From assembly GCF_002355735.1 (NCBI RefSeq), contig NZ_AP014879.1, positions 372,001-436,000 of the forward strand: a DNA stretch of 64,000 nt. The letters are read 5' to 3'. This stretch comes from Sulfuricaulis limicola (GTDB lineage: Bacteria > Pseudomonadota > Gammaproteobacteria > Acidiferrobacterales > Sulfurifustaceae). Made by a program: the position numbers and the translations under genes. This document shows, in pieces, positions 38,374-46,537 of this stretch (its first letter is position 1; the number at the start of each line of letters is the position of its first letter). The notes under the pieces are model-generated. The model saw nothing but the letters and a program-made list of their open reading frames with translations, had not been told where the DNA came from and made no database searches.

Positions 38374-38958
38374 ATGTCTCTCAAGCAATTCTTATTTCTC
38401 CTTTTTGCGTCAGGGCTTTTTGCCTGCACGCCGGCGCCAACATTCAAATCAACGGACATCAGCGGCGTGGAGTGGGGCGGCGATTTCACGCTCACCGCTC
38501 ATACCGGCAAGCCGGCCAGGGCCTCGGATTTCAACGGCAAGGTGGTGGTCATGTTCTTCGGTTACACCCACTGCCCGGACATCTGCGCCCCGACCCTGGC
38601 AAAGCTCAACCAGGTCGTGAAACGCCTCGGCGATGAGGCGAAGAACGTGCAGGTGCTGTTCATCACCGTGGATCCTGAACACGACACCGTGCCGCAGCTC
38701 GCGGGCTTCATTCCCCCGTTCAATCCTTCCTTCATCGGCCTCACCGGCAGTGACAAGGAAATCGCTGCCGTGGCGGCGGAATACAAGGTCGCCTACGGCC
38801 AGAACCCCCAAGCCAAACCAGGACAGATCCTGGTGGACCATTCCACCGGCATTTTGGTGAAGGACAGAAAAGGGAAGTTACGATTGCTGGTAAAGAATGA
38901 CGTTACAGTCGACGATCTCGAGCATGACGTCAGGGTTCTGTTGAAAGAGAAGAATTAA
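38374..38958 (+). CDS. SCO1/SenC-type copper chaperone lipoprotein
   Basis: 194 aa with a lipoprotein signal (LLFASGLFAC-TP). The thioredoxin-like domain has VVVMFFGYTHCPDICAPTL with the copper-binding CxxxC, and the third ligand His in ILVDHSTG. SCO proteins load copper into the CuA site of subunit II. It is the last gene of the oxidase cluster. Confidence 0.9.
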   Translation: MSLKQFLFLLFASGLFACTPAPTFKSTDISGVEWGGDFTLTAHTGKPARASDFNGKVVVMFFGYTHCPDICAPTLAKLNQVVKRLGDEAKNVQVLFITVDPEHDTVPQLAGFIPPFNPSFIGLTGSDKEIAAVAAEYKVAYGQNPQAKPGQILVDHSTGILVKDRKGKLRLLVKNDVTVDDLEHDVRVLLKEKN

Positions 38959-39008
38959 TCTTCCTCATCCTTGTGCCGGCGCGGGGAATTTTCTACCATG
39001 GCCGGAGC

Positions 39009-39536
39009 ATGTTGACCATCGCCGATGCTGCGCCCGATTTCAGCCTGCCCGGGGTGTATCAGGGCAAGGTCAAGAATTACTCCCTGCGCGATGCCCGCGG
39101 CCAGTGGCTGGTGCTGTTTTTCTATCCAGCCGATTTCACCTTCGTCTGTCCCACCGAGGTCACCGGCTTCAGCAGGCTGGCCGGTGATTTCTCCAGGGAA
39201 AAGGCACTGATCTATGGTGTCAGTGTTGATCCGGTCGAGAGTCACCGTTCCTGGGCCGAGGAGCTGGGCGGCATCACCTATCCGCTCCTGAGCGACGCCG
39301 ACAAGAAGGTCACCCGCGCCTACCAGGTGTTGCATCCGAAGGACGGCGTCGCCATCCGCGCGACCTATGTCATCGACCCCGAGGGCATCATCCAGTACAG
39401 CGCCGCGTCCAACATGAACGTCGGCCGCAGCGTGGAGGAAACCCTGCGCGTGTTCCGCGCGCTGTGCACCGGCCGCCTGTGCCCGGCCGACTGGAAGCCC
39501 GGCGACGCCACCGGCGGGTCCGAGCATAAATATTGA
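39009..39536 (+). CDS. AhpC/TSA-family peroxiredoxin
   Basis: 175 aa from ATG 39009, preceded by a possible longer frame from 38973. The peroxidatic Cys is in FTFVCPTEV and the resolving Cys probably in GRLCPADW. The sequence DPVESHRSWAEELGGITYPL is typical of typical-2-Cys enzymes. It reduces peroxides with thiol partners and fits beside a respiratory oxidase cluster. Confidence 0.9.
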   Translation: MLTIADAAPDFSLPGVYQGKVKNYSLRDARGQWLVLFFYPADFTFVCPTEVTGFSRLAGDFSREKALIYGVSVDPVESHRSWAEELGGITYPLLSDADKKVTRAYQVLHPKDGVAIRATYVIDPEGIIQYSAASNMNVGRSVEETLRVFRALCTGRLCPADWKPGDATGGSEHKY

Positions 39537-39538
39537 TC

Positions 39539-40264
39539 ATGGCGCACCCGGTCGAGGAAAAGCGCAAAAAGATCGAGGCGCGCAGCCGCGTGCGCGAATT
39601 CGTGTTCGGCATCCAGGACGGCCTCATCAGCACCGTCGGACTGCTGGCCGGGATGCAGGCGGCGGGCTCGAGCCGCTTCGTGATCCTGATGGCCGGCACC
39701 GCGGCGATCTGCTCCGGCGCGTTTTCCATGTCGGCCGGCGCCTACCTGTCGTCCAAGGCGGAAAAGGAAATTTTCGATCACGAGCTGGAGAAAGAAGCGA
39801 AGTTCGTCGAGCAGGAGCCATACCTGGCGCAGGAGGGCCTGCTCGAAGCGCTGCACCGCGAGGGCCTGGCGCGCGAGACCTGTTATCGCATCGTCAAGCT
39901 GATGCACGAACAGAAGTCGGTGTTCGTGGCGACTTTCCAGGAAAAGGTGCTCGGGCTCGGCAGCGCCGACGTCAATAATCCGGTCAAGGGGGCGCTGGTG
40001 ATGGCGCTTTCCTTCATCGTCGGCGGCGTGCTGCCGCTGGCGCCGTTCGCCTTCCTGCCCCTGCAATGGGCCCTGGCAGCGGCGGTGCTGGTCACCGGCG
40101 CCGTGCTTTTCGGCGTCGGCATGTTCAAGGGCCGGCTCGCAGGCCAGTCCATGGGACGCTCGGGACTCGAATTCTTCGCCATTGCGCTGATCGCCACCGG
40201 CCTCGGTTACGCCGTGGGTTTCCTGCTTGAGCGCTACGCCGGCGCGCCATTGCCCGTTGCCTGA
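39539..40264 (+). CDS. VIT1/CCC1-family iron or manganese transporter
   Basis: 241 aa with five likely membrane helices. FVFGIQDGLISTVGLLAGMQ is the first helix signature and GAFSMSAGAYLSSKAEKE the second, both diagnostic of the family; an acidic cytoplasmic domain lies between helices 2 and 3 and could bind metal. It exports or stores Fe/Mn. The start is three bases after the peroxiredoxin stop, so an operon is likely. Confidence 0.88.
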   Translation: MAHPVEEKRKKIEARSRVREFVFGIQDGLISTVGLLAGMQAAGSSRFVILMAGTAAICSGAFSMSAGAYLSSKAEKEIFDHELEKEAKFVEQEPYLAQEGLLEALHREGLARETCYRIVKLMHEQKSVFVATFQEKVLGLGSADVNNPVKGALVMALSFIVGGVLPLAPFAFLPLQWALAAAVLVTGAVLFGVGMFKGRLAGQSMGRSGLEFFAIALIATGLGYAVGFLLERYAGAPLPVA

Positions 40265-40269
40265 TCTCC

Positions 40270-40692
40270 TCAGTTTTTAACCGGGCCGGCGGACGTCAGC
40301 CGGGCCACGATCAGGCCGTGGAAATAATCGTCCGGTGACTGAAAGCGCCAGCCGAGATGCGCGCGGCAGTTGGTGCACAGTGCAATGCGCCAGGCATAGC
40401 CCGGAAACCAGGTGAATTCGGTGGTGGCCTCGCCGATGGGCGCGCAACCGGGAGCTTCGCGGAAGCAACTGATGTGATAGGCGATGCCGTGCGGATTGGT
40501 GCAATGGTGCTCGTGCGCGCCCTGCACGGGAATGCGCTGGTCCTGATGCGTGACGGGATGGCGACAGGCGGCGCAGAACAGGCGTTTTTCTCTTTTCGGC
40601 CTGGTGGCTGCGGGCTGTTTCAGCGCCTGTTGCTTTTCCTCTCCTGTCCGGGGATCGAAGCAGATCAGGTTGGAGACAAGCGCCGTCGCCAT
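40270..40692 (-). CDS. Cereblon-like CULT-domain protein
   Basis: 140 aa. Two CxxC pairs (Cys40/Cys43 and Cys106/Cys109) would bind zinc. Trp95, Trp101 and Trp115 in TWFPGYAW and HLGW are spaced six and fourteen residues apart, as are the three cage tryptophans of human cereblon, and Asn66 (NPHG), Tyr99 and Phe117 also line up. The His that precedes the first Trp in human cereblon is Phe93 here. In known members the cage binds cyclic imides and uridine-like ligands. It follows a FIST-domain gene by 11 bases on the same strand. Confidence 0.8.
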   Translation of the reverse strand: MATALVSNLICFDPRTGEEKQQALKQPAATRPKREKRLFCAACRHPVTHQDQRIPVQGAHEHHCTNPHGIAYHISCFREAPGCAPIGEATTEFTWFPGYAWRIALCTNCRAHLGWRFQSPDDYFHGLIVARLTSAGPVKN

Positions 40693-40703
40693 GGCCGGTT
40701 CGC

Positions 40704-41819
40704 TCAGGAAAACAGGGTCAATACCCCGGTGAAGCCGTACAGCCGGTTGTGCGAGATCTCGCCGTTGGCGAAAAAGCCCACCAGCGGGATGTCGCCCAGT
40801 TCCTGGCGGATCGCCCGCAGTTCCGCCGAGTCGGCGCCGAACATGTGCACCCCGCGACCGAGGCAGGAATAGTACACGCCGCCCTTGGGCCGGCCGCCGA
40901 GGCGTGACTTGATGTCGCGCAGCATGCGCAGCAGGTCTTCGTAGGCGGTGCGGATGTCACGCTTGCAGAATATGATGGTGTCACCGGGATTCAAATAGCC
41001 GCCCACGGCCAGCAGTTTGTTTTCCGCGTCCACGCCCAGCAGGTTGCGCACCACGTAATCGCCGGTGTCCGAACCCTTGATCGGAAATCCAGCGAAGATA
41101 TAGCCCGCGGCGCGCCCCGGGTCGCGCGCCAGGACTTCACCCACTTCCTCGTTGAACACGTCGAGTGCCGGCCGGTCGTCGATACGGATGGCGATGTTGT
41201 TGCGGCATTCGGTGATCTGGTGTTTCTGTCCCAGCGGCGAGCAGCCCTGGGTGTGGCCGGTGGCGACCGGCACGCGCGAGGAAAACAGCACGCCGGACAG
41301 GCCGCCTTCGGTCAGGCCACCGGCGATCTGGAAATTCGGCCCGCGCGAGGAGCTCAGTCCGCCCACCAGGTAACCGTCATTGATGGTCTCGGCAAGCTCG
41401 GCGATGAAGGCCGGGGTTTTCGGATTGCGCGGGTCGCCGTGCACCACGGCAAAGCGCGCGTCCGCCTGCTCGCACCAGGCGCGGTGCCCGGAGAATTCGT
41501 CGATATCGGATTTGATGGCGGGGAACACGCGGAAGCTGTCTATCGGAAAATCGGCGATCATCAGGCTGAGCGCGGGCAGGTCGTTGTATTCCTGGGCCGT
41601 GGCGCACACGCCGACGCCGACGCTGCCGACCCAATTCACGATGTCGGTCTGTTCCTTGAAGAAGCCCAGGATGGCCGGCAGGTCGCCGGCGAGGTGATCG
41701 GTGACGTACAGAAAACCCAGGCTGGCCTCCGCGGGAATGTCGCCGATCTGCGCGAGGCAGGCGTTGGCGGCCTGCCGCCAGTCCGCGGCGGTGGCATGTG
41801 CCACGCGGAACATGTCCAT
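40704..41819 (-). CDS. FIST N/C-domain sensor protein
   Basis: 371 aa with a FIST_N domain (SLGFLYVTDHLAGDLPAILG, WVGSVGVGVC) and a C-terminal FIST_C domain (GVYYSCLGRGVHMFG and VGFFANGEISHNRLYGFTG). FIST modules are predicted to sense small ligands such as amino acids. No output domain is attached, so it may act through a partner; the CULT-domain gene is directly downstream in the same unit. Confidence 0.88.
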   Translation of the reverse strand: MDMFRVAHATAADWRQAANACLAQIGDIPAEASLGFLYVTDHLAGDLPAILGFFKEQTDIVNWVGSVGVGVCATAQEYNDLPALSLMIADFPIDSFRVFPAIKSDIDEFSGHRAWCEQADARFAVVHGDPRNPKTPAFIAELAETINDGYLVGGLSSSRGPNFQIAGGLTEGGLSGVLFSSRVPVATGHTQGCSPLGQKHQITECRNNIAIRIDDRPALDVFNEEVGEVLARDPGRAAGYIFAGFPIKGSDTGDYVVRNLLGVDAENKLLAVGGYLNPGDTIIFCKRDIRTAYEDLLRMLRDIKSRLGGRPKGGVYYSCLGRGVHMFGADSAELRAIRQELGDIPLVGFFANGEISHNRLYGFTGVLTLFS

Positions 41820-41932
41820 GACAAATCCCTTTCAAAGAGGATGGGCTGGAGCCCGATGGGAGCGATACTATAGGCAATTGAACAGGGTTAGAACCCGTCC
41901 CCCCTCAAACCCCGAAATAAAAAGGTGAATTT

Positions 41933-42997
41933 ATGACCCGGCTCATGCAAAAGCGCTCGCGCAAGACCGGCCTGCCGCCCGGCACGGCCGTGCATATCGG
42001 CGAAAAACGAACGGAACGCACGCGCCTCCAGTTGCTGCATTACGACGCTGCGCAAGTGACGGAACGGGAGCTGGAGGGCGTTGAGGAAGGCGTGAACCTG
42101 CGCCCGGGGACGGGCGTGACCTGGGTGCATGTCACGGGCGTGCACGACGTGGCCCTGCTCGACCGGCTCGGTCGCGGCTTCGGGCTGCACCCCCTGGTGC
42201 TGGAGGATATCTCGAACACCGACCAGCGTCCCAAGTTCGAGGATTACGGCGATTACATCTATGTCGTGCTCAAGATGCTGCACGACGGTACTCAGGGCCA
42301 GGAGATCAAGACAGAACAGGTGAGCATCATCTTCGGCAAGGATTACGTGTTGTCGTTCGAAGAGGCCGAGCCCACGGTTTTCGATCCGGTGCGCGAGCGC
42401 ATCCGCGCCGGACGCGCCCGGACGCGCGAGCGCGGCGCGGATTATCTGGCGTACAGTCTGCTGGATGCCGTGGTGGACAATTATTTCGCGCTGCTGGAAC
42501 AGGTAGGTGAGCGCATGGAAGAGCTGCATGGCGCGCTGCTGGCGTCGCCATCGCCGCGGATGCAGCAGAGCCTGCATCAGTTGCGGCGCGAGATGGTGTT
42601 GCTGCGCAAGTCGGTATGGCCGCTGCGTGAGGTGCTGGGCGGGCTCGAGCGAGGCCAATCCGGGCTCATCGGAAAAGAAACTTACATCTACCTGCGGGAC
42701 GTGTACGACCACACGGTGCACGTGATCGATACCATTGAAACCTTTCGTGACATGATCGGCGGCCTGATGGACATCTACCTCATGAGCCTGAGCAACCGCA
42801 TGAACGAGATCATGAAGGTGTTGACCATCATCGCCACCATTTTCATGCCGCTGACATTCATCGCCGGTGTGTACGGCATGAATTTCCGGCATATGCCCGA
42901 GTTGGGCTGGGAGTGGGGTTATCCGCTGGTACTGCTGCTGATGGCGACGGCGGCCGGCGGCATGCTGCTGTTCTTCCGCCGCAAGAAATGGATCTGA
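41933..42997 (+). CDS. corA: Magnesium/cobalt transporter CorA
   Basis: 354 aa. A large cytoplasmic domain (VLEDISNTDQRPKFEDYGDY is typical) leads to two C-terminal membrane helices with the selectivity motif YGMNF between them. The C-terminus FFRRKKWI is also classical. It faces away from the FIST gene with about 110 bases between. Confidence 0.93.
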   Translation: MTRLMQKRSRKTGLPPGTAVHIGEKRTERTRLQLLHYDAAQVTERELEGVEEGVNLRPGTGVTWVHVTGVHDVALLDRLGRGFGLHPLVLEDISNTDQRPKFEDYGDYIYVVLKMLHDGTQGQEIKTEQVSIIFGKDYVLSFEEAEPTVFDPVRERIRAGRARTRERGADYLAYSLLDAVVDNYFALLEQVGERMEELHGALLASPSPRMQQSLHQLRREMVLLRKSVWPLREVLGGLERGQSGLIGKETYIYLRDVYDHTVHVIDTIETFRDMIGGLMDIYLMSLSNRMNEIMKVLTIIATIFMPLTFIAGVYGMNFRHMPELGWEWGYPLVLLLMATAAGGMLLFFRRKKWI

Positions 42998-43024
42998 AAA
43001 GATCCAGCCGTTTCCAGGCGGCTT

Positions 43025-43363
43025 CTACTTGAGGCTGTGGATGTCGAGGGCGCAGCTGAAGGGCGGGGATTGGCTGAGCGTGAGTGACAGCGCGTAGGCC
43101 GCCGCCGGCTGCATGTTGACGGTGACCATTTCGACGTTGGCGATACGGCAGGTGGCGTAGAGTTTGGTGAGCCAGGAGTAATACACCTCGTCGATCAGGC
43201 GTATGCTCTTGAGGTCGTACACCAGGCGGCGCGCCTCGTGGCGCTGGAGAAACTCCAGTACCGGCGCGACCATGGATTCCGGATTGCTGGGGTCCAGCCC
43301 CTCGCCGGGTTCCAGCAGCACGTTGCCATCCCCGATGGGCGTCAGGTGGATGCCTTCAATCAT
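43025..43363 (-). CDS. RsbS-like STAS-domain protein
   Basis: 112 aa, a single STAS domain (VLEFLQRHEARRLVYDLKSI, LYATCRIANVEMVTVNMQ). At the position of the phosphorylated Ser59 of Bacillus RsbS the sequence reads LIDE, with Glu59. It is the last gene of a unit that starts with a diguanylate cyclase and includes RsbT/RsbX-like and RsbR-like proteins, suggesting a stressosome scaffold role. Confidence 0.78.
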   Translation of the reverse strand: MIEGIHLTPIGDGNVLLEPGEGLDPSNPESMVAPVLEFLQRHEARRLVYDLKSIRLIDEVYYSWLTKLYATCRIANVEMVTVNMQPAAAYALSLTLSQSPPFSCALDIHSLK

Positions 43364-43420
43364 GCCGTTCGGTTCCTGTATTCATGCCGTGGCTCGGTCC
43401 TTGCGCGGTGTCGGGGAAGC

Positions 43421-44299
43421 TTACTTGCCGGGACGGCTCACCTCAATGCTCAGCTGGCGGAACGCCTCTTTCAGGCCTTCGGACAGTTTGGAGCGCGTGG
43501 TGACGCTGCTGAGGTCGATGTTGAGGCTGGTCAGGGCGCGCGCGATCTCGGGCCGGATGCCGGTGAGGATGGCGGTGGCGCCCATGAGGCCGGTGGCGCG
43601 GATCATCTGGATCAGGTGATGTGACACCTGCGAGTCGATCGCCATCACGCCGGTGACGTCGATCACCACCACGCGCGCGCGGTCCGATTCGATGCGCGAC
43701 AGCAGTTTTTCCATCACGATCATGGTGCGCGAAGAGTCGAGCGAGCCGATGATGGGCAGCGTCAACACGCCTTCCCAGATCTCGGTGATCGGGGTCGAGG
43801 TCTGTTTCAGCTCCTCCTGTTGCGCCTGGATGGTCTTTTCCTTGGTTTCCAGGTAGATGTGAAATACCTCGAGGATGATGTCATTGAAGATCGTTCCGAG
43901 CAGCATCAGGATCTCGCGCGATTTTTCGAAGCTGACCGACTTGTCGGCCTCGAGGTTTTCCAGGAAGGTGCTCTGGAGGAAGTGGATGTAGCGCACGAAT
44001 TCATCCATGTCGCCGCCGCGTACCTGGATTTGTTGCGAGAAGTTGGCGAAGAACTGCCGCAGCGCCTTGTATTCCGCGCCGCGCCGGTCGACTCTGGCGC
44101 CCGCCTGCAGCAGCATGGTCAACAGCTCGAGGAATTCGAGGCTGTAATCGTTGATCTCGTTGTTCGAGAGCAGGTTTTTGTGGCCGAAAATGCTTTGCCC
44201 CTGCTTCTCGATGATGGCCGAGATCTTGCCCACATTGAGCATGAGCTGCTCGATCAATATCTGGTTGGTGGTTTTTTGCTCCGGTGTTTCCTTGGCCAT
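43421..44299 (-). CDS. RsbR-like STAS-domain scaffold protein
   Basis: 292 aa. The N-terminal 150 residues are alpha-helical (an RsbRD-like or globin-like sensor region) and the C-terminal STAS domain has VVVIDVTGVMAIDSQVSHHL and GIRPEIARAL, the pattern of RsbR paralogues; Ser replaces the first phosphorylated Thr of Bacillus RsbR. It probably binds the RsbS-like and RsbT-like neighbours. The upstream gene ends two bases before its start. Confidence 0.85.
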   Translation of the reverse strand: MAKETPEQKTTNQILIEQLMLNVGKISAIIEKQGQSIFGHKNLLSNNEINDYSLEFLELLTMLLQAGARVDRRGAEYKALRQFFANFSQQIQVRGGDMDEFVRYIHFLQSTFLENLEADKSVSFEKSREILMLLGTIFNDIILEVFHIYLETKEKTIQAQQEELKQTSTPITEIWEGVLTLPIIGSLDSSRTMIVMEKLLSRIESDRARVVVIDVTGVMAIDSQVSHHLIQMIRATGLMGATAILTGIRPEIARALTSLNIDLSSVTTRSKLSEGLKEAFRQLSIEVSRPGK

Positions 44300-44301
44300 G
44301 A

Positions 44302-45330
44302 CTATTTCCTCATGTTTGGGTTTACGCGAATGGTGAACACGGACCGATCATCGTTTTGCCGGCCCATGACCTGTCCCAGCACCAGCGCGATCAGCTGTGG
44401 ATGCAGGCGCCACAGGTCGGGAAAGCTGCGCAAGGTCATGCTGCGCCGCAGCCCGTCGGAGGCGGTAATGAGCAGGGCCTGGTCGGGAAAGGGATAAGAG
44501 AAGGTTTCCAGCGAGCGGTGGGTATGGCCCAGTACGCCGGGAGAAAACGAGATCGCTTTTTTCTCGCCACAGGAGACGAGGTAGGCGACCATGTCGCCGA
44601 CGCCGCAGATGGTCATGGTGCGGGTGGCATGGTCCACTTCGCTGATCATGGCCACGGCGCCGCGTGTCCCCTGCAGCCGGGTGCTCAGGCGCTGCATCAA
44701 TCCGTCCACCGGTGTTTCAGCGTCGAGAAAATGGCCGATGCCTGTCACGACTTCCTCGGCCTCGCGCCCATGACCGAGACCGTCCATGTGCAGCCAGCGG
44801 GTTTTGGACTCTCCGGTGCGGACCTGAATCAGGTCGCCGTTGAAGTTGCTGTCCAGGTAGGCGCGCGTATAACTGCCGAGATCGTGAAAATATCCCGGAT
44901 CGCGGTCCTCGCGATAAAAGCGCGACCACACGGCGGTGCCGTGCCAGTCCGAATTCCTGGCATGTTCGGCCGGCAGACTGTAGATCTCGCTGTCATCGGA
45001 CAGGCGCCGGATGGCGCCCAGGCCCTTGCCCATGGTGCCGGCGGTGGTATAGCCGTCCTGGACGGCGCTCGACACGTTGAGAATGCCCTTGCCGTAATCG
45101 AAGGCAAACAGGTCCAGCGCCGGTGCGGGGTCGCTGATTTCCCAGATCTGCACCAGACCGTTGCCTTCGGCGAATTTGTTCTGGTTCGTCACCATTTCAT
45201 TGCACACCAGCTCCATATGCTCGCGCTGGAGATCACCGAAACCCATTCTTCGCGACACGGCGCGCAGTTTCGAGCGCAGCAGCACCACACCGCTGTCTCC
45301 CTTCGCTCCCTGCTCGATGAGCAATTTCAT
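44302..45330 (-). CDS. RsbT-like kinase fused to RsbX/SpoIIE-type phosphatase
   Basis: 342 aa. The N-terminal GHKL-type ATPase domain shows an N-box (VCNEMVTNQNKFAEGN), a G1 box (DYGKGI) and a G2 box (TMGKGLGAIRRL). The C-terminal PP2C-like domain shows DGLGHGREAEEV and LLITASDGLR with metal-binding aspartates. Such a fusion can both phosphorylate and dephosphorylate STAS proteins. It is encoded between the diguanylate cyclase and the RsbR-like gene on the same strand. Confidence 0.85.
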   Translation of the reverse strand: MKLLIEQGAKGDSGVVLLRSKLRAVSRRMGFGDLQREHMELVCNEMVTNQNKFAEGNGLVQIWEISDPAPALDLFAFDYGKGILNVSSAVQDGYTTAGTMGKGLGAIRRLSDDSEIYSLPAEHARNSDWHGTAVWSRFYREDRDPGYFHDLGSYTRAYLDSNFNGDLIQVRTGESKTRWLHMDGLGHGREAEEVVTGIGHFLDAETPVDGLMQRLSTRLQGTRGAVAMISEVDHATRTMTICGVGDMVAYLVSCGEKKAISFSPGVLGHTHRSLETFSYPFPDQALLITASDGLRRSMTLRSFPDLWRLHPQLIALVLGQVMGRQNDDRSVFTIRVNPNMRK

Positions 45331-45357
45331 TTCGTCCCTTGAGCTGCTTTTCTTTTT

Positions 45358-46296
45358 TCAAACCGCGTTGGCCCTGGCTTCCTGGACCTCGTCGGTGACG
45401 AAGCGTCCGCGTCCCTGATGCTTGGCCTCGTACAAGGCGGCATCCGCGCGCCCCACCAGTTTCTCGATGCTTTCCGCCTCACGCATCCGGGCGATGCCGA
45501 TACTGCACCGGTTCTCGAACAGGCCGAGAATCTTGCCGGCGACGCGCCTGGCGATCGCCAGGTCGGAATAAAGAATGATGGCGAACTCGTCGCCGCCGAT
45601 GCGGCAGGCGTGATCCACGTGTTCGCGCACGCTGGCGCGCATGGCATTGGCCATTTTTTTCAGGTACTCGTCCCCGTACTGATGGCCGTGGGTGTCGTTG
45701 ATTTCCTTGAACTTGTCGAGATCGAGCATCATGAGGCAGAGTTGCTCGCCCTGGTGCTTGCAGCGCAGGAAGGCCTCGCGCAGGCGGGTGTCGTAACCGC
45801 TGCGGTTGTACAGGCCCGTCAGGGCGTCGGTCTGGGCGGCGAGGATGGATTTGTTGAGCTCGGTTTTTTTCATCTCGAGCAGGGTTTCGAGCTCCTCCAT
45901 TTCGGTGCGCGCGCGCTGTTTGGCGCTTTCGAGGTCGGCGATGATCTGTTCGTTGCGCCGCTTGAGCAGCGTGGAGTCGGTGGACTCACTGGCGTTTTTC
46001 AGCTGCGTGGCGAGCGCCGCGACCCGCTCGGTGGCCGGCGGCTGCGTCAGGGTGGCGAGCGGTTGGCGCGTCTCGCCCCAGGCGAGACAAAGGTGGAGAT
46101 CATGCAGGACGAGATTGACCTCCACCGGCAGGCGCGCCTTGGCGCAATCCGCGCGCAACTGGCGCAACACCGCCTCAAGTGTGTTGGCCGAGGCGAAAAC
46201 ATTGCCGCCGAGCGCCTCGACGGCATCCATGGCAAAGCGCGCCAGACGCTGCCGGTCGGGCTCGACGATGATGGTCAATGTCAGCAGATTCTGCAT
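45358..46296 (-). CDS. GGDEF-domain diguanylate cyclase of the stressosome unit
   Basis: 312 aa from ATG 46296; the frame extends to 46380, but the shorter start gives a more regular N-terminal domain. An N-terminal alpha/beta domain of unknown type (VEALGGNVFASANTLEAVLR) is followed by a coiled coil (residues about 105-155) and the GGDEF domain with DALTGLYNRSGYDTRL and the active site RIGGDEFAII. The product-inhibition RxxD motif is not intact: the Asp is present but its Arg is replaced by Glu. It would make c-di-GMP under control of the Rsb-like proteins encoded behind it. Confidence 0.85.
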   Translation of the reverse strand: MQNLLTLTIIVEPDRQRLARFAMDAVEALGGNVFASANTLEAVLRQLRADCAKARLPVEVNLVLHDLHLCLAWGETRQPLATLTQPPATERVAALATQLKNASESTDSTLLKRRNEQIIADLESAKQRARTEMEELETLLEMKKTELNKSILAAQTDALTGLYNRSGYDTRLREAFLRCKHQGEQLCLMMLDLDKFKEINDTHGHQYGDEYLKKMANAMRASVREHVDHACRIGGDEFAIILYSDLAIARRVAGKILGLFENRCSIGIARMREAESIEKLVGRADAALYEAKHQGRGRFVTDEVQEARANAV

Positions 46297-46537
46297 CTTT
46301 AGTTGTTCAGGGGCCGCGACCCTGCGGTCATTTGTCCGGAACTCCAGCAAATACACTGATTTATAGTGAGTGTAGTGCATAGGTCATGCCAGCCTGAGCG
46401 CCCGGGTCTGGCACGAAAAGCCCGGAATTCGCGGCCAAATGCGCGGGGATCGGGGGCGCCGGAGGGGTGGGGGAGCAGGGATTGGTCTGCCGGGCGGCGG
46501 CGGACAGGGGCAGGCGGGGGTTATCCCCCGGTAAAGG

